64,000 bases of DNA from Mycolicibacterium monacense (lineage in GTDB: Bacteria > Actinomycetota > Actinomycetes > Mycobacteriales > Mycobacteriaceae), in NCBI RefSeq assembly GCF_010731575.1, contig NZ_AP022617.1:3906001-3970000 (forward strand), written 5' to 3'. Position 1 is the first letter of the stretch. Every line of letters starts with the position of its first letter. Shown here one piece after another: positions 35,042-43,294 of the stretch. Both the position numbers and the translations under genes were made by a program. The notes beneath the pieces are model-generated. The model searched no databases and was not told the origin of the DNA. It saw nothing but the letters and a program-made list of their open reading frames with translations.

Positions 35042-35736
35042 CCTCTCCGTCCACCGAACATGACGCGGACCTCGCCGCGTTCTCAGAGCTCCCCCAGGTC
35101 GACCAGAACGCCCGTCCCCCGCACCAGCGCAGGCCGCGCTTCGACGGCGACGTCTCCGAACTCCCCGACCGCGCCTGCTGGGCGCTGCAGAACCTGCTCA
35201 CCCGCCGCTACATCAGCGCCGAGACCGACAGCGACCTGTTCAGCTGGGTGCTCGAATACCGCAGACAACTCAGCGTGCGGCTCTCCGAACTCGACCTGAT
35301 CCTTCGCATCGTCGACGGAACCGATGTGGCGTTCGTCGAACAGGCCCGCTACGAATCGGCAAGGGGCGCCAAGCTTCTGCGCCGCGAACCGCTGGGCACC
35401 TACGACTCGATCCTGGCGTTGCACCTGGCGCAGATGATGCGGGCCGCGGGCGGGCAGAGCGTGCTCATCAGCCGCGAGGAGATGCACGGGTTGTTCTCCG
35501 GTGTGCTCAACGACACCGACCGCGACGCGGTCACGTTCACCGCGCGCATCGACGGCGCGATCGCGCGGCTGGCCGGGCTGGAGATCCTGCGCCGCAGCCG
35601 CGACGACGATGACAGCTACACCATCAGCCCGGTGATCAACGCCGTCATGACGGCCTCGGTGATCACCGAACTGCAGCAGCAGTTCGAACAGCTGCTGGGC
35701 GGCGGCACGCCGGCCGAGGAGGTCCACGTTGACTGA
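35038..35736 (+). CDS. jetB: JetB/MksE (DUF4194) subunit
   Basis: A 232-residue DUF4194 protein: [36 protein letters not shown] and [20 protein letters not shown] are the recognisable blocks, ending in winged-helix-like strands. It bridges kleisin and SMC in the Jet/Mks complexes. GTG 35038 overlaps the jetA stop; its own stop overlaps the jetC TTG start by 8 nt. Confidence 0.9.
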   Translation: MTSPSTEHDADLAAFSELPQVDQNARPPHQRRPRFDGDVSELPDRACWALQNLLTRRYISAETDSDLFSWVLEYRRQLSVRLSELDLILRIVDGTDVAFVEQARYESARGAKLLRREPLGTYDSILALHLAQMMRAAGGQSVLISREEMHGLFSGVLNDTDRDAVTFTARIDGAIARLAGLEILRRSRDDDDSYTISPVINAVMTASVITELQQQFEQLLGGGTPAEEVHVD

Positions 35737-38700
35737 ACAGTTCCACCTGTCGCGGCTGCAGGTCATCAACTGGGGCGTGTTCGACGGCTACCACTCGATC
35801 CCGTTCAGCGCGGGCGGCGCCCTGATCGCCGGCGCCTCCGGCAGCGGCAAATCGTCTCTGCTGGACGCGATCTCGCTCGGCTTCCTGCCGTTCAACCGCC
35901 GCAACTTCAACGCCTCCGGTGACAACACCGCGGCCGGGTCGAGCGCGGGACGGCGCACCGTGGACAAGTACGTGCGCGGCGCGTGGGGCCAGCGCAGCGA
36001 CGGCGGTACCAGCCGGGTGATGTACCTGCGCGGCGACGGCACCGCCTGGTCGGCGGTCGCGGTCACCTACGCCGGCGACTCCGGGCGCACCGTGACCGGT
36101 CTGGTGCTCAAGTGGCTGACCGGCGAGTCCCGGTCGGATTCGTCGAGCCGGTTCGTACTCGGCGACGGCGACCTCGACATCGAGGACGTGTGCAACCGTT
36201 GGGCCGCGGGACGTTTCGACACCGGTGTGTTCAAAGTAGACGGCTGGCGGTTCACCACGAAGGTCGAGTCGCAGTACCTGGCGCAGCTGTACGCGACGAT
36301 CGGTATCCGCGCCTCCGACGCCGCCCAGCAGCTGCTCGGCAAGGCGAAGTCACTGAAAAGCGTCGGCGGGCTGGAACAGTTCGTCCGCGAGTTCATGCTC
36401 GACGAACCCGACAGCCTGGCGCGGCTGCCCGAGGCGCTCAAGCAGATCGACCCGCTGGTGGAGGCCCGCGAACTGCTGGCGGTCGCGCAGCGCAAACGCA
36501 AGATCCTCGGCGACATCGAGAAGATCCAGCAGCGCTACGCCTCGGAGTCCTCGGATCTGGGCATCATCGACCTGGTCGACCTGCCGATGGTGCGCGCCTA
36601 CACCGACCACGTCCGGCTGGCGCAGTGCCCGACGCAGATCGCCCAGCTCGACACCACGATCGACCAGCTCGACAACGAGTACGAGGACGTCACCCGTTCG
36701 CTGAATCTGGCCAAGGCCGAGGCGGATTCGCTCAACGCGCAGATCAGCGGGAACAGCGCCAGCATCGGACCGCTGCAGTCGCAGGTGACCGCCGCCGAGA
36801 CCGAGGCCGAGCAGGTGTCACGCCGGCGCAGCGCCTACGAGGACATGGTGACCGCACAGGGCCTCGACGTCCCGGACACCGCCGACGAGTTCTGGAACCT
36901 GCGCGAGGAGCTGCTCACCGAGGCCACCGAACTGCTCGCCAAGGTCGAGCGCAACCGCGAGGCGTCCACCGACGCGGAGTACGCGCAGAAGGCGGCGCGC
37001 ATCGCCCGTGACGATGCGGCCAAGGAACTCAAGCGCGTCGAGCACGTGGGGTCGGCGCTGCCGGAGTTCGCGCTGCTGATGCGCGACCAGATCTGCGCGG
37101 CGATCGGTGTCGACGCGGGTGAGTTGCCGTACGTCGCCGAGCTGATGGACCTGCGGCCGAATCAGACGCGCTGGCGGATCGCGGTCGAGAAGGTGCTGCG
37201 CGGGGCGGGGCTGCGGCTGCTGGTGCCCGACCAGCACTGGACCAAGGTGCTGAAGTTCGTCAACGAGACGAACATGCGCGGCCGGCTCGCGCTGCACCAC
37301 GTGCGGGCCAGAGTCTACGGCGCCGAACCGGTGGAACCCGAACCGAACACGTTGGCGGGCAAGCTGTTCGCCGTCGACCCGAGCCATCCGTGCGCGGCCG
37401 AGGCCGTCGATGTCGTCACGGGCGCCGGTGACCACGTCTGCGTCGACACCCCCGAGGTGTTCGCGCGGTTCCGCCGGGCGGTCACCGACACCGGCCTGTA
37501 CAAGGACTCCGACCGGTTGGCGATCAAGGACGACCGCCGCCCGCTGAAGCAGTCCGAGTACCTGTACCAGGGTGACGTGTCGGCGAAGATCAACGCCTTG
37601 ACCGTCGACCTGGCCGCCGCCGAGGAGGCATACCAGAAGGCCCGCCGGGTCGCCGACGAGATCGCCGCACAGCGCCAGCAGTGGCGCGACCGGGCGGCGG
37701 CGTGCAAGGCGATCTGCGAGCAGTTCCCGCAGTGGAGCCAGATCGACGTCGAGACCGCCGACGGCCACGCCGACCGGCTGCGAGAACAGTACGAGCTGCT
37801 GCTCGCCGACCATCCCGACATCGAGGCGCTCAACGCGCGCGCCGACGAATGCTGGTCGCAGATCCAGGTGTTGATGACGCGGCGGGGTGCGATCCAGACC
37901 CGTCGCGACGATCTGGACTCCCGTCGCACCCAACTGTTGGAGCTGCAGGAACGTCTGCAGCCTGCGTTCGTGTCGGAGCCGTTGACCGAGCTGCTGCACC
38001 GCTACGCCGGACAGGTGCCGGTGACGCTCGAGCTGCTCGGCCCGGAACCGCACCGCGATGCGCTGTTCGCCGCGATCAAGAAGGAGCGCGAGCAGCTGCG
38101 CGAGAGCCGGCGTCGCTCGTATGACGAACTGGCCCGCATCCTCAACACGTTCGACACCGCGTTCCCGGACGCAATCCCGAACGACAGCACCAACTTCGAC
38201 GAGCGGGTGCACGACTACGTGGCGCTGTGCCGGCACATCGACGAACGTGAGTTGCCCGAGGCCTACGAGCGGATGATGCGGTTGGTGACCGAGCAGGCGC
38301 CGGATGCGATCCTGACGCTGCACCGGGTCGCCGAGCAGGAGGCGCGGCGCATCGCCGAGCAGATCGAACGGGTCAACACCGGCCTGGGTGCGGTGGAGTT
38401 CAACCGCGGCACCCGATTGACGCTGCGGGCCACACCGCGCCAGTTGACGGCGGTGTCGGAGCTGACGGAGATCGTGCGGTCGATCTCGCGGCGCATCGCC
38501 GAGGTCGGCCTGGGCGACAAGCAGGCGATCCTCGACCAGTACGCCGACATCCTCCGGTTGCGCAACCGGTTGGCGTCGACGGCGCCGGAGGACAAGGCTT
38601 GGACGCGCGATGCGCTCGATGTGCGCAACAGGTTCACCTTCGACTGCGCGGAATGGGATGTGGCCACCGAGGAGTTGATCCGCACGCATTCCAACGCCGG

Positions 38701-39091
38701 CGACAACTCCGGAGGCGAGCAGGAGAAGCTGATGGCGTTCTGCCTGGCGGGCGCGCTGAGCTTCAACCTGGCCAGCCCCGACAGTACCGACAACAGGCCG
38801 GTTTTCGCGCAGCTGATGCTCGACGAGGCGTTCTCCAAATCCGATCCGCAGTTCGCCCAGCAGGCGCTGTCGGCGTTCCGCAAGTTCGGCTTCCAGCTGG
38901 TGATCGTGGCGACAGTGCAGAACGCGACGACGATTCAGCCCTACATCGACAGCGTGGTCATGGTGTCGAAGACGGAGGCGACGGGCCGCAACGCCCGCCC
39001 CGTGGCCACGGTGGCGACGCGGACGATCTCGGAGTTCGGCGAGCTGCGCCGGGAGATGCGGGCGAACGCCAAAGTCCCCGCCGGGGTCTGA
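35729..39091 (+). CDS. jetC: JetC/MksB, SMC-like ATPase
   Basis: A 1120-residue SMC/SbcC-like ATPase. Walker [10 protein letters not shown] is at residues 35-43; long coiled coils run from ~270-430 and again ~620-800; the ABC signature SGGEQEKL is near residue 990 and Walker B LMLDEAF near 1029, giving a complete composite ATPase site. It should load on and extrude DNA. TTG 35729 is the start, with a strong GAGGAGG upstream. In type I Wadjet a JetD nuclease gene follows; here the next gene is an LLM oxidoreductase. Confidence 0.92.
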   Translation: MTEQFHLSRLQVINWGVFDGYHSIPFSAGGALIAGASGSGKSSLLDAISLGFLPFNRRNFNASGDNTAAGSSAGRRTVDKYVRGAWGQRSDGGTSRVMYLRGDGTAWSAVAVTYAGDSGRTVTGLVLKWLTGESRSDSSSRFVLGDGDLDIEDVCNRWAAGRFDTGVFKVDGWRFTTKVESQYLAQLYATIGIRASDAAQQLLGKAKSLKSVGGLEQFVREFMLDEPDSLARLPEALKQIDPLVEARELLAVAQRKRKILGDIEKIQQRYASESSDLGIIDLVDLPMVRAYTDHVRLAQCPTQIAQLDTTIDQLDNEYEDVTRSLNLAKAEADSLNAQISGNSASIGPLQSQVTAAETEAEQVSRRRSAYEDMVTAQGLDVPDTADEFWNLREELLTEATELLAKVERNREASTDAEYAQKAARIARDDAAKELKRVEHVGSALPEFALLMRDQICAAIGVDAGELPYVAELMDLRPNQTRWRIAVEKVLRGAGLRLLVPDQHWTKVLKFVNETNMRGRLALHHVRARVYGAEPVEPEPNTLAGKLFAVDPSHPCAAEAVDVVTGAGDHVCVDTPEVFARFRRAVTDTGLYKDSDRLAIKDDRRPLKQSEYLYQGDVSAKINALTVDLAAAEEAYQKARRVADEIAAQRQQWRDRAAACKAICEQFPQWSQIDVETADGHADRLREQYELLLADHPDIEALNARADECWSQIQVLMTRRGAIQTRRDDLDSRRTQLLELQERLQPAFVSEPLTELLHRYAGQVPVTLELLGPEPHRDALFAAIKKEREQLRESRRRSYDELARILNTFDTAFPDAIPNDSTNFDERVHDYVALCRHIDERELPEAYERMMRLVTEQAPDAILTLHRVAEQEARRIAEQIERVNTGLGAVEFNRGTRLTLRATPRQLTAVSELTEIVRSISRRIAEVGLGDKQAILDQYADILRLRNRLASTAPEDKAWTRDALDVRNRFTFDCAEWDVATEELIRTHSNAGDNSGGEQEKLMAFCLAGALSFNLASPDSTDNRPVFAQLMLDEAFSKSDPQFAQQALSAFRKFGFQLVIVATVQNATTIQPYIDSVVMVSKTEATGRNARPVATVATRTISEFGELRREMRANAKVPAGV

Positions 39092-39199
39092 CGACGACGC
39101 CCGTCACCACGCGGTTGTGCGGTTTCATACGCGACTCGGCGCGCGGATCGTATCGGTACGCACAGTCGACGTCGGCCTGATCCTGACGTCCGGCGTAGG

Positions 39200-40225
39200 G
39201 TGCCGATCGTGCACGTCGATGTGATGACGACTCCCCAGCCACTGCAGCAGACCGGCGGACTCGCGCGCCGCTGCCAGGAAGCCGGCTTCGACGGTCTGCT
39301 GTTCACCGAAACCGGAAGAACCGCCTACCTCAACGCCGCGGTGGCCGCGCAAGCGGCGCCGGGTCTGGAGTTGTCGACGGGTGTGGCGGTCGCGTTCCCC
39401 CGCAGTCCCTTCGTGACGGCCGCGACGGCGTGGGAACTGCAGGAGGCCACCGGCGGGAACTTCCGGCTGGGCCTGGGCACCCAGGTGCGCACGCACGTCG
39501 TGCGTCGCTACGGTGTCGAGTTCGCCCATCCCGGTCCGCGGCTGCGTGACTACGTCCTCGCGGTGAAGGCGTGCTTTGCGGCGTTCCGGACCGGCACCCT
39601 CGACCATCACGGCGAGTTCTACGACCTCGACTTCATCACGCCGCAGTGGAGCGCAGGGCCGATCGACGCGCCGGATCCCAGGGTCGACATCGCCGCGGTG
39701 AATCCGTGGATGCTGCGGATGGCCGCCGAGGTGGCCGACGGGGTCCACGTGCACCCGCTCGGCGAGCCGGGTTACATCGCGCGCCACGTCGTTCCCAAAG
39801 TCGCTGAGGGAGCAGAGAAGTCGGGGCGCTCGCCGCAGGACATCGCGCTGATCGTGCCGGTGATGACGATCGTTGGCGACTCCGACGAGGAACGGCACAA
39901 AGAACGCGAACTGGTGCGGGCGAGTATGAGCTTCTACGGGAGCACACCCAACTACGCGTTCATCTGGGACGAGGCCGGCTTCGAGGGAACCACGGCCCGC
40001 ATCCGGGAGCGGCAGAAGGCCGGCGATATCGAGGGGATGGCCGCGCAGATCACCGACGACCACCTCGCGACGTTCGCGACCGAATCGTCGTGGGACGGCC
40101 TCGCCGAGGCGCTCGAGACGAAGTACGGCCACACCGCGACCCGCCTCGTGCTCTACAACGCCCTCGCGGATGCGGAGCGGCTCGAGCGGTACGGCACCGT
40201 TGCGCAGCGTCTGTCGAGCCGTTAG
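39200..40225 (+). CDS. LLM-class F420-dependent oxidoreductase (TIGR03617-like)
   Basis: A 341-residue luciferase-like protein: GLARRCQEAGFDGLLFTETGRTAYLN, GVAVAFPRSPFVTAATAWELQEATGGNFRLGLGTQV and WDGLAEALETKYGHTATRLVLY are features of mycobacterial F420-linked members. GTG 39200 or GTG 39209 could be the start. It stands alone between the jet operon and the helicase. Substrate unknown. Confidence 0.82.
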   Translation: MPIVHVDVMTTPQPLQQTGGLARRCQEAGFDGLLFTETGRTAYLNAAVAAQAAPGLELSTGVAVAFPRSPFVTAATAWELQEATGGNFRLGLGTQVRTHVVRRYGVEFAHPGPRLRDYVLAVKACFAAFRTGTLDHHGEFYDLDFITPQWSAGPIDAPDPRVDIAAVNPWMLRMAAEVADGVHVHPLGEPGYIARHVVPKVAEGAEKSGRSPQDIALIVPVMTIVGDSDEERHKERELVRASMSFYGSTPNYAFIWDEAGFEGTTARIRERQKAGDIEGMAAQITDDHLATFATESSWDGLAEALETKYGHTATRLVLYNALADAERLERYGTVAQRLSSR

Positions 40226-40255
40226 CGCGGGGTTGCCGGCGGGTACTGTGCGACC

Positions 40256-42604
40256 GTGAGCGGGGATCTGGTCCTCACCGACGAGTTCCGGGAGGCGTTG
40301 GCGCTTCTGGCCGGCGGCCGCCACCTGTTCCTCACCGGTAAGGCGGGCACCGGTAAGTCCACGCTGATCCGGCGTTTCATGGCCGAGACGGACCGCAGTG
40401 TGGTGGTGGTCGCCCCCACCGGGATCGCGGCGTTGAACGTCGACGGCTACACCATCCACCGACTGTTCGGGTTCCGCACCACGACCACGCTGGCCGACGT
40501 CACCGGCGGCGACTACCGGCCGGGCCGGTTCGCCAAGACACTGGCGTCGCTGCAGACGCTGATCATCGACGAGGCGTCCATGGTCCGCGCCGACGTCTTC
40601 GACATGGTCGCCACGGCGCTGGAGAAGTTCGGCCCGGAGCCGGGCGTGCCGTTCGGCGGGGTCCAGGTCGTGCTGGTCGGCGACCTCTACCAGTTGCCGC
40701 CGGTCGTCGGCGACGGCGAGGAGGGCTACTTCTCGTCGGTCTACGAGACGCCGTACTTCTTCTCGGCCCGCAAGTTCGAGCGCGCCCACTTCCCCACCAT
40801 CTCGTTGACGACGGTGTTCCGCCAGCTCGGCGACGACCGAATGACAGGGATCCTCAACGAGATTCGCGAAGGTGTGCTGCTGGGCCACGCGCAGGAGCAG
40901 CTCAACGCGCGCGCCGACAAGGATTTCGTCCCGCCCGACGACGAGTTCTGGCTGACGTTGGCGCCGACCAATCGGCTGGTGACCGCGCGCAACCGTCAGC
41001 ACCTCGAGCGGCTGCCCGGCGACGAGTTGATGCACCGTGCCCGCGAGTCCGGCGACCTGTCGCTGTTCGACAAGCCGATCGAGGACGAGCTGCGGTTCAA
41101 GATCGGCGCGCAGGTGATGATGCTCAACAACGATCAGGGTGACCGGTGGGTCAACGGGTCGATCGGGCGTGTCGTCGGCGTGGGCTACGACCGCTACGGC
41201 GTGGTCGTGGAGGTCGAGTTCGCCGACGGGTCGTGCGCGGAGGTCACACCGTTCACGTGGGAGGCGACGCGACCGGTGGTCGACGGCGGCGCACTGCGGC
41301 GTGAGGTCATCGGGACGTTCACGCAACTGCCGTTCAAGCTGGCGTGGGCGATCACCATCCACAAGAGCCAGGGGCAGACGCTGGAGCGGGTGGTCGTCGA
41401 CCTCACCGGTGGCATGTTCTCGACGGGTCAGCTGTACGTCGCGTTGAGCCGCTGCACGTCATTGGCCGGGCTGGTGCTCAAACGCCCTGTGCTGCCGAAG
41501 GATTTGAAGACCGACCGGCGGATCGCGCGATTCCTGCGCACCTCGGTCAGCGGTGCGGGGGCGCGCAGGTACTGCGCGATCGGGATGCTCACCGTCGGCG
41601 ACGAGGGCCGGATGTCCCGGCCGCGGCCGGTGGAGCTGGCGGTGGCGTTCGACGACGGCACCGCCGTCTCGACCCTGGTGAACCCGCAGCGCGATCTCGC
41701 CGATGCGCGAAAGGCGTACGGCATCAGCGTGTCCGACGTGTTGTTGGCGCCCACGCTACGTGACGTGTGGGCGGTGATCGCGCCGATGCTGGCGGGTTGC
41801 ACGCCGGTGGGGCCCGGCGTCGACGAGACGCTGGGACTGATCGATTTCGAGCTCAAACGGCTCGGCCATGTGGCGGTGATGCCGTTGGGCGTCGAACTGC
41901 GTGGAGCGCGGGCCTCGGGGCGCACAGCGCTGGAGCGGGCACGGTCGGCGCTCGCGGCCCTGGCGTCGACGACGGTCGAGGAGGGCTCGTCGGCGTTCGA
42001 GGAACCCGAACTCGCCGAATCGGTTTCGGGGCTGCTGGTCAGCCGGGACCCTTCGGTGCCGACGCCGAAGGCCGAACATCTGCCTGGGCTGTCGGCGCTG
42101 TTGCGGATCAGCCGCGACGTGGGGGCGGTGCTGCTGGGTGCGTCGGCGCACCGAGACCTCGACTCGTCGTGGGATGCGGCGGCGCGGCTGGCAGTGGCCG
42201 ATCAGTTGCGTGCGGCGGCGAGCCGCGCGCTGCTGCCCGACGAGGTGGTGGCGCGGCTACACGAGGCGTCGTCGCTGCTCGGTGTCGACGTGGTGAGCGA
42301 CGCGGAACTGGTGGTGCGCCACGACATCGGTGAGGCGTTGGCACCGGGCGCGCGGATCTGTTTCACCGGGACGGCGCTGGACCCGTCGGGGCGGGTGGTG
42401 GAGCGCGAGGAGATCGAGCGGATGGCCGAGGCGGCGGGGTTGAAACCGGTGCGGTCGGTGACCAAGACGCGGTGCGAGGTGCTGGTGACGGCCGAGGCGG
42501 GCACGCAGTCGGGGAAAGCGCGCAAAGCGCAGGAGTACGGCAAGCCGGTGTTCACCGCCGAGGAGTTCTTCGCCTGGCTGAGCGGTGTCGCACCCCCGAC
42601 GTAG
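40256..42604 (+). CDS. Pif1/RecD-like helicase with exonuclease-like middle and BRCT tail
   Basis: A 782-residue multidomain protein. Residues 1-~430 are a Pif1-type SF1B helicase: Walker A GKAGTGKST (28-36), TGIAALNVDGYTIHRLF, IIDEASMV, GDLYQLPPV, and WAITIHKSQGQTLERVVVDL. Residues ~460-570 look like a degraded RNase H/DnaQ-like fold (VELAVAFDDGTAVSTLV...), with no clear DEDD set. The last ~85 residues are a BRCT domain (ARICFTGTALDPSG, VTKTRCEVLVTAE, EEFFAWL). BRCT suggests recruitment to repair or replication proteins. It precedes a DUF2293 gene by 9 nt. Confidence 0.85.
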   Translation: MSGDLVLTDEFREALALLAGGRHLFLTGKAGTGKSTLIRRFMAETDRSVVVVAPTGIAALNVDGYTIHRLFGFRTTTTLADVTGGDYRPGRFAKTLASLQTLIIDEASMVRADVFDMVATALEKFGPEPGVPFGGVQVVLVGDLYQLPPVVGDGEEGYFSSVYETPYFFSARKFERAHFPTISLTTVFRQLGDDRMTGILNEIREGVLLGHAQEQLNARADKDFVPPDDEFWLTLAPTNRLVTARNRQHLERLPGDELMHRARESGDLSLFDKPIEDELRFKIGAQVMMLNNDQGDRWVNGSIGRVVGVGYDRYGVVVEVEFADGSCAEVTPFTWEATRPVVDGGALRREVIGTFTQLPFKLAWAITIHKSQGQTLERVVVDLTGGMFSTGQLYVALSRCTSLAGLVLKRPVLPKDLKTDRRIARFLRTSVSGAGARRYCAIGMLTVGDEGRMSRPRPVELAVAFDDGTAVSTLVNPQRDLADARKAYGISVSDVLLAPTLRDVWAVIAPMLAGCTPVGPGVDETLGLIDFELKRLGHVAVMPLGVELRGARASGRTALERARSALAALASTTVEEGSSAFEEPELAESVSGLLVSRDPSVPTPKAEHLPGLSALLRISRDVGAVLLGASAHRDLDSSWDAAARLAVADQLRAAASRALLPDEVVARLHEASSLLGVDVVSDAELVVRHDIGEALAPGARICFTGTALDPSGRVVEREEIERMAEAAGLKPVRSVTKTRCEVLVTAEAGTQSGKARKAQEYGKPVFTAEEFFAWLSGVAPPT

Positions 42605-42613
42605 CGTCGGTTC

Positions 42614-43282
42614 ATGAAGAACGTCAGCACGCAACGCGGCCGGACGGTGGTGTCGGCCGAACACGCCCGGGAATGCGAGTTGTGCGGGGCAGCCGGTGAC
42701 TTCTTCCTGCGGGGCAGGACCAGTGGGGTGTGTCTCGACTGCGCCGATCTCGGTCACCTCGAGTTCCTGCCCTCGGGCGAGGCGGCGCTGAGCCGGCGCG
42801 CACGGGCGGCCAGCCGGTTATCCGCGGTCGTGGTGCGCTGGAACCTGCGTCGCGGCCGCTATGAGCGCCACGGCATCCTCGCCGAGCCTGCGGCGATCGA
42901 GCAGGCGGCGCGCGAGTGCCTGTCGGACAACGCGTTTCTGGCGCGCCGCCGCTCTCCGAGGACCCACCGCGCGGTCGAGAATCTGCGTTTCGAGGGCAAG
43001 TTCGTCGCGGCGATCCGTGAGCTGTTCCCAGGGTGTCCGCCCGAGCGCGCCGAGGCGATCGCGATCCACGCCGCGTGCGTCGGGCGAGGCGCCGCCGACC
43101 GGGAGTGGGATCCCGACGCGGTGCGCCTCGCCGTCGAGGCCTCCGTCCGACATGTCGACACCGACTATGACGAGCTGCTGATGGCCGGCGAGTATCGCGA
43201 TACGGCTCGGGCCAAGGTGTGGGACCGCGTGGAGAGCGTGCTCAGCGCGTGGCGCGACGGTGTCACGCCGCTCGACGCGTGA
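42614..43282 (+). CDS. DUF2293 protein with an N-terminal CxxC pair
   Basis: A 222-residue protein. Near the N-terminus CELCGAAG and CLDCAD could bind zinc. The C-terminal half has FVAAIRELFPGCPPERAEAIAIHA, the DUF2293 signature. ATG 42614 lies 9 nt after the helicase stop, so the pair may be cotranscribed. Function unknown. Confidence 0.78.
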   Translation: MKNVSTQRGRTVVSAEHARECELCGAAGDFFLRGRTSGVCLDCADLGHLEFLPSGEAALSRRARAASRLSAVVVRWNLRRGRYERHGILAEPAAIEQAARECLSDNAFLARRRSPRTHRAVENLRFEGKFVAAIRELFPGCPPERAEAIAIHAACVGRGAADREWDPDAVRLAVEASVRHVDTDYDELLMAGEYRDTARAKVWDRVESVLSAWRDGVTPLDA

Positions 43283-43294
43283 GTGCACCCTAAA

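Noticed and set aside
36818..38689. 623-codon minus-strand frame opposite jetC
   Set aside because: jetC has complete ATPase motifs and coiled coils in the forward frame; the reverse frame has no recognisable domain.
39092..39199. A missing JetD gene hidden in another frame
   Set aside because: The gap is only 108 nt and both strands were read; no TOPRIM or DUF2220 motif was found there or in the following genes.
39125..41362. 745-codon minus-strand frame
   Set aside because: It lies opposite the LLM oxidoreductase and helicase genes, which carry clear motifs; the reverse frame has none.
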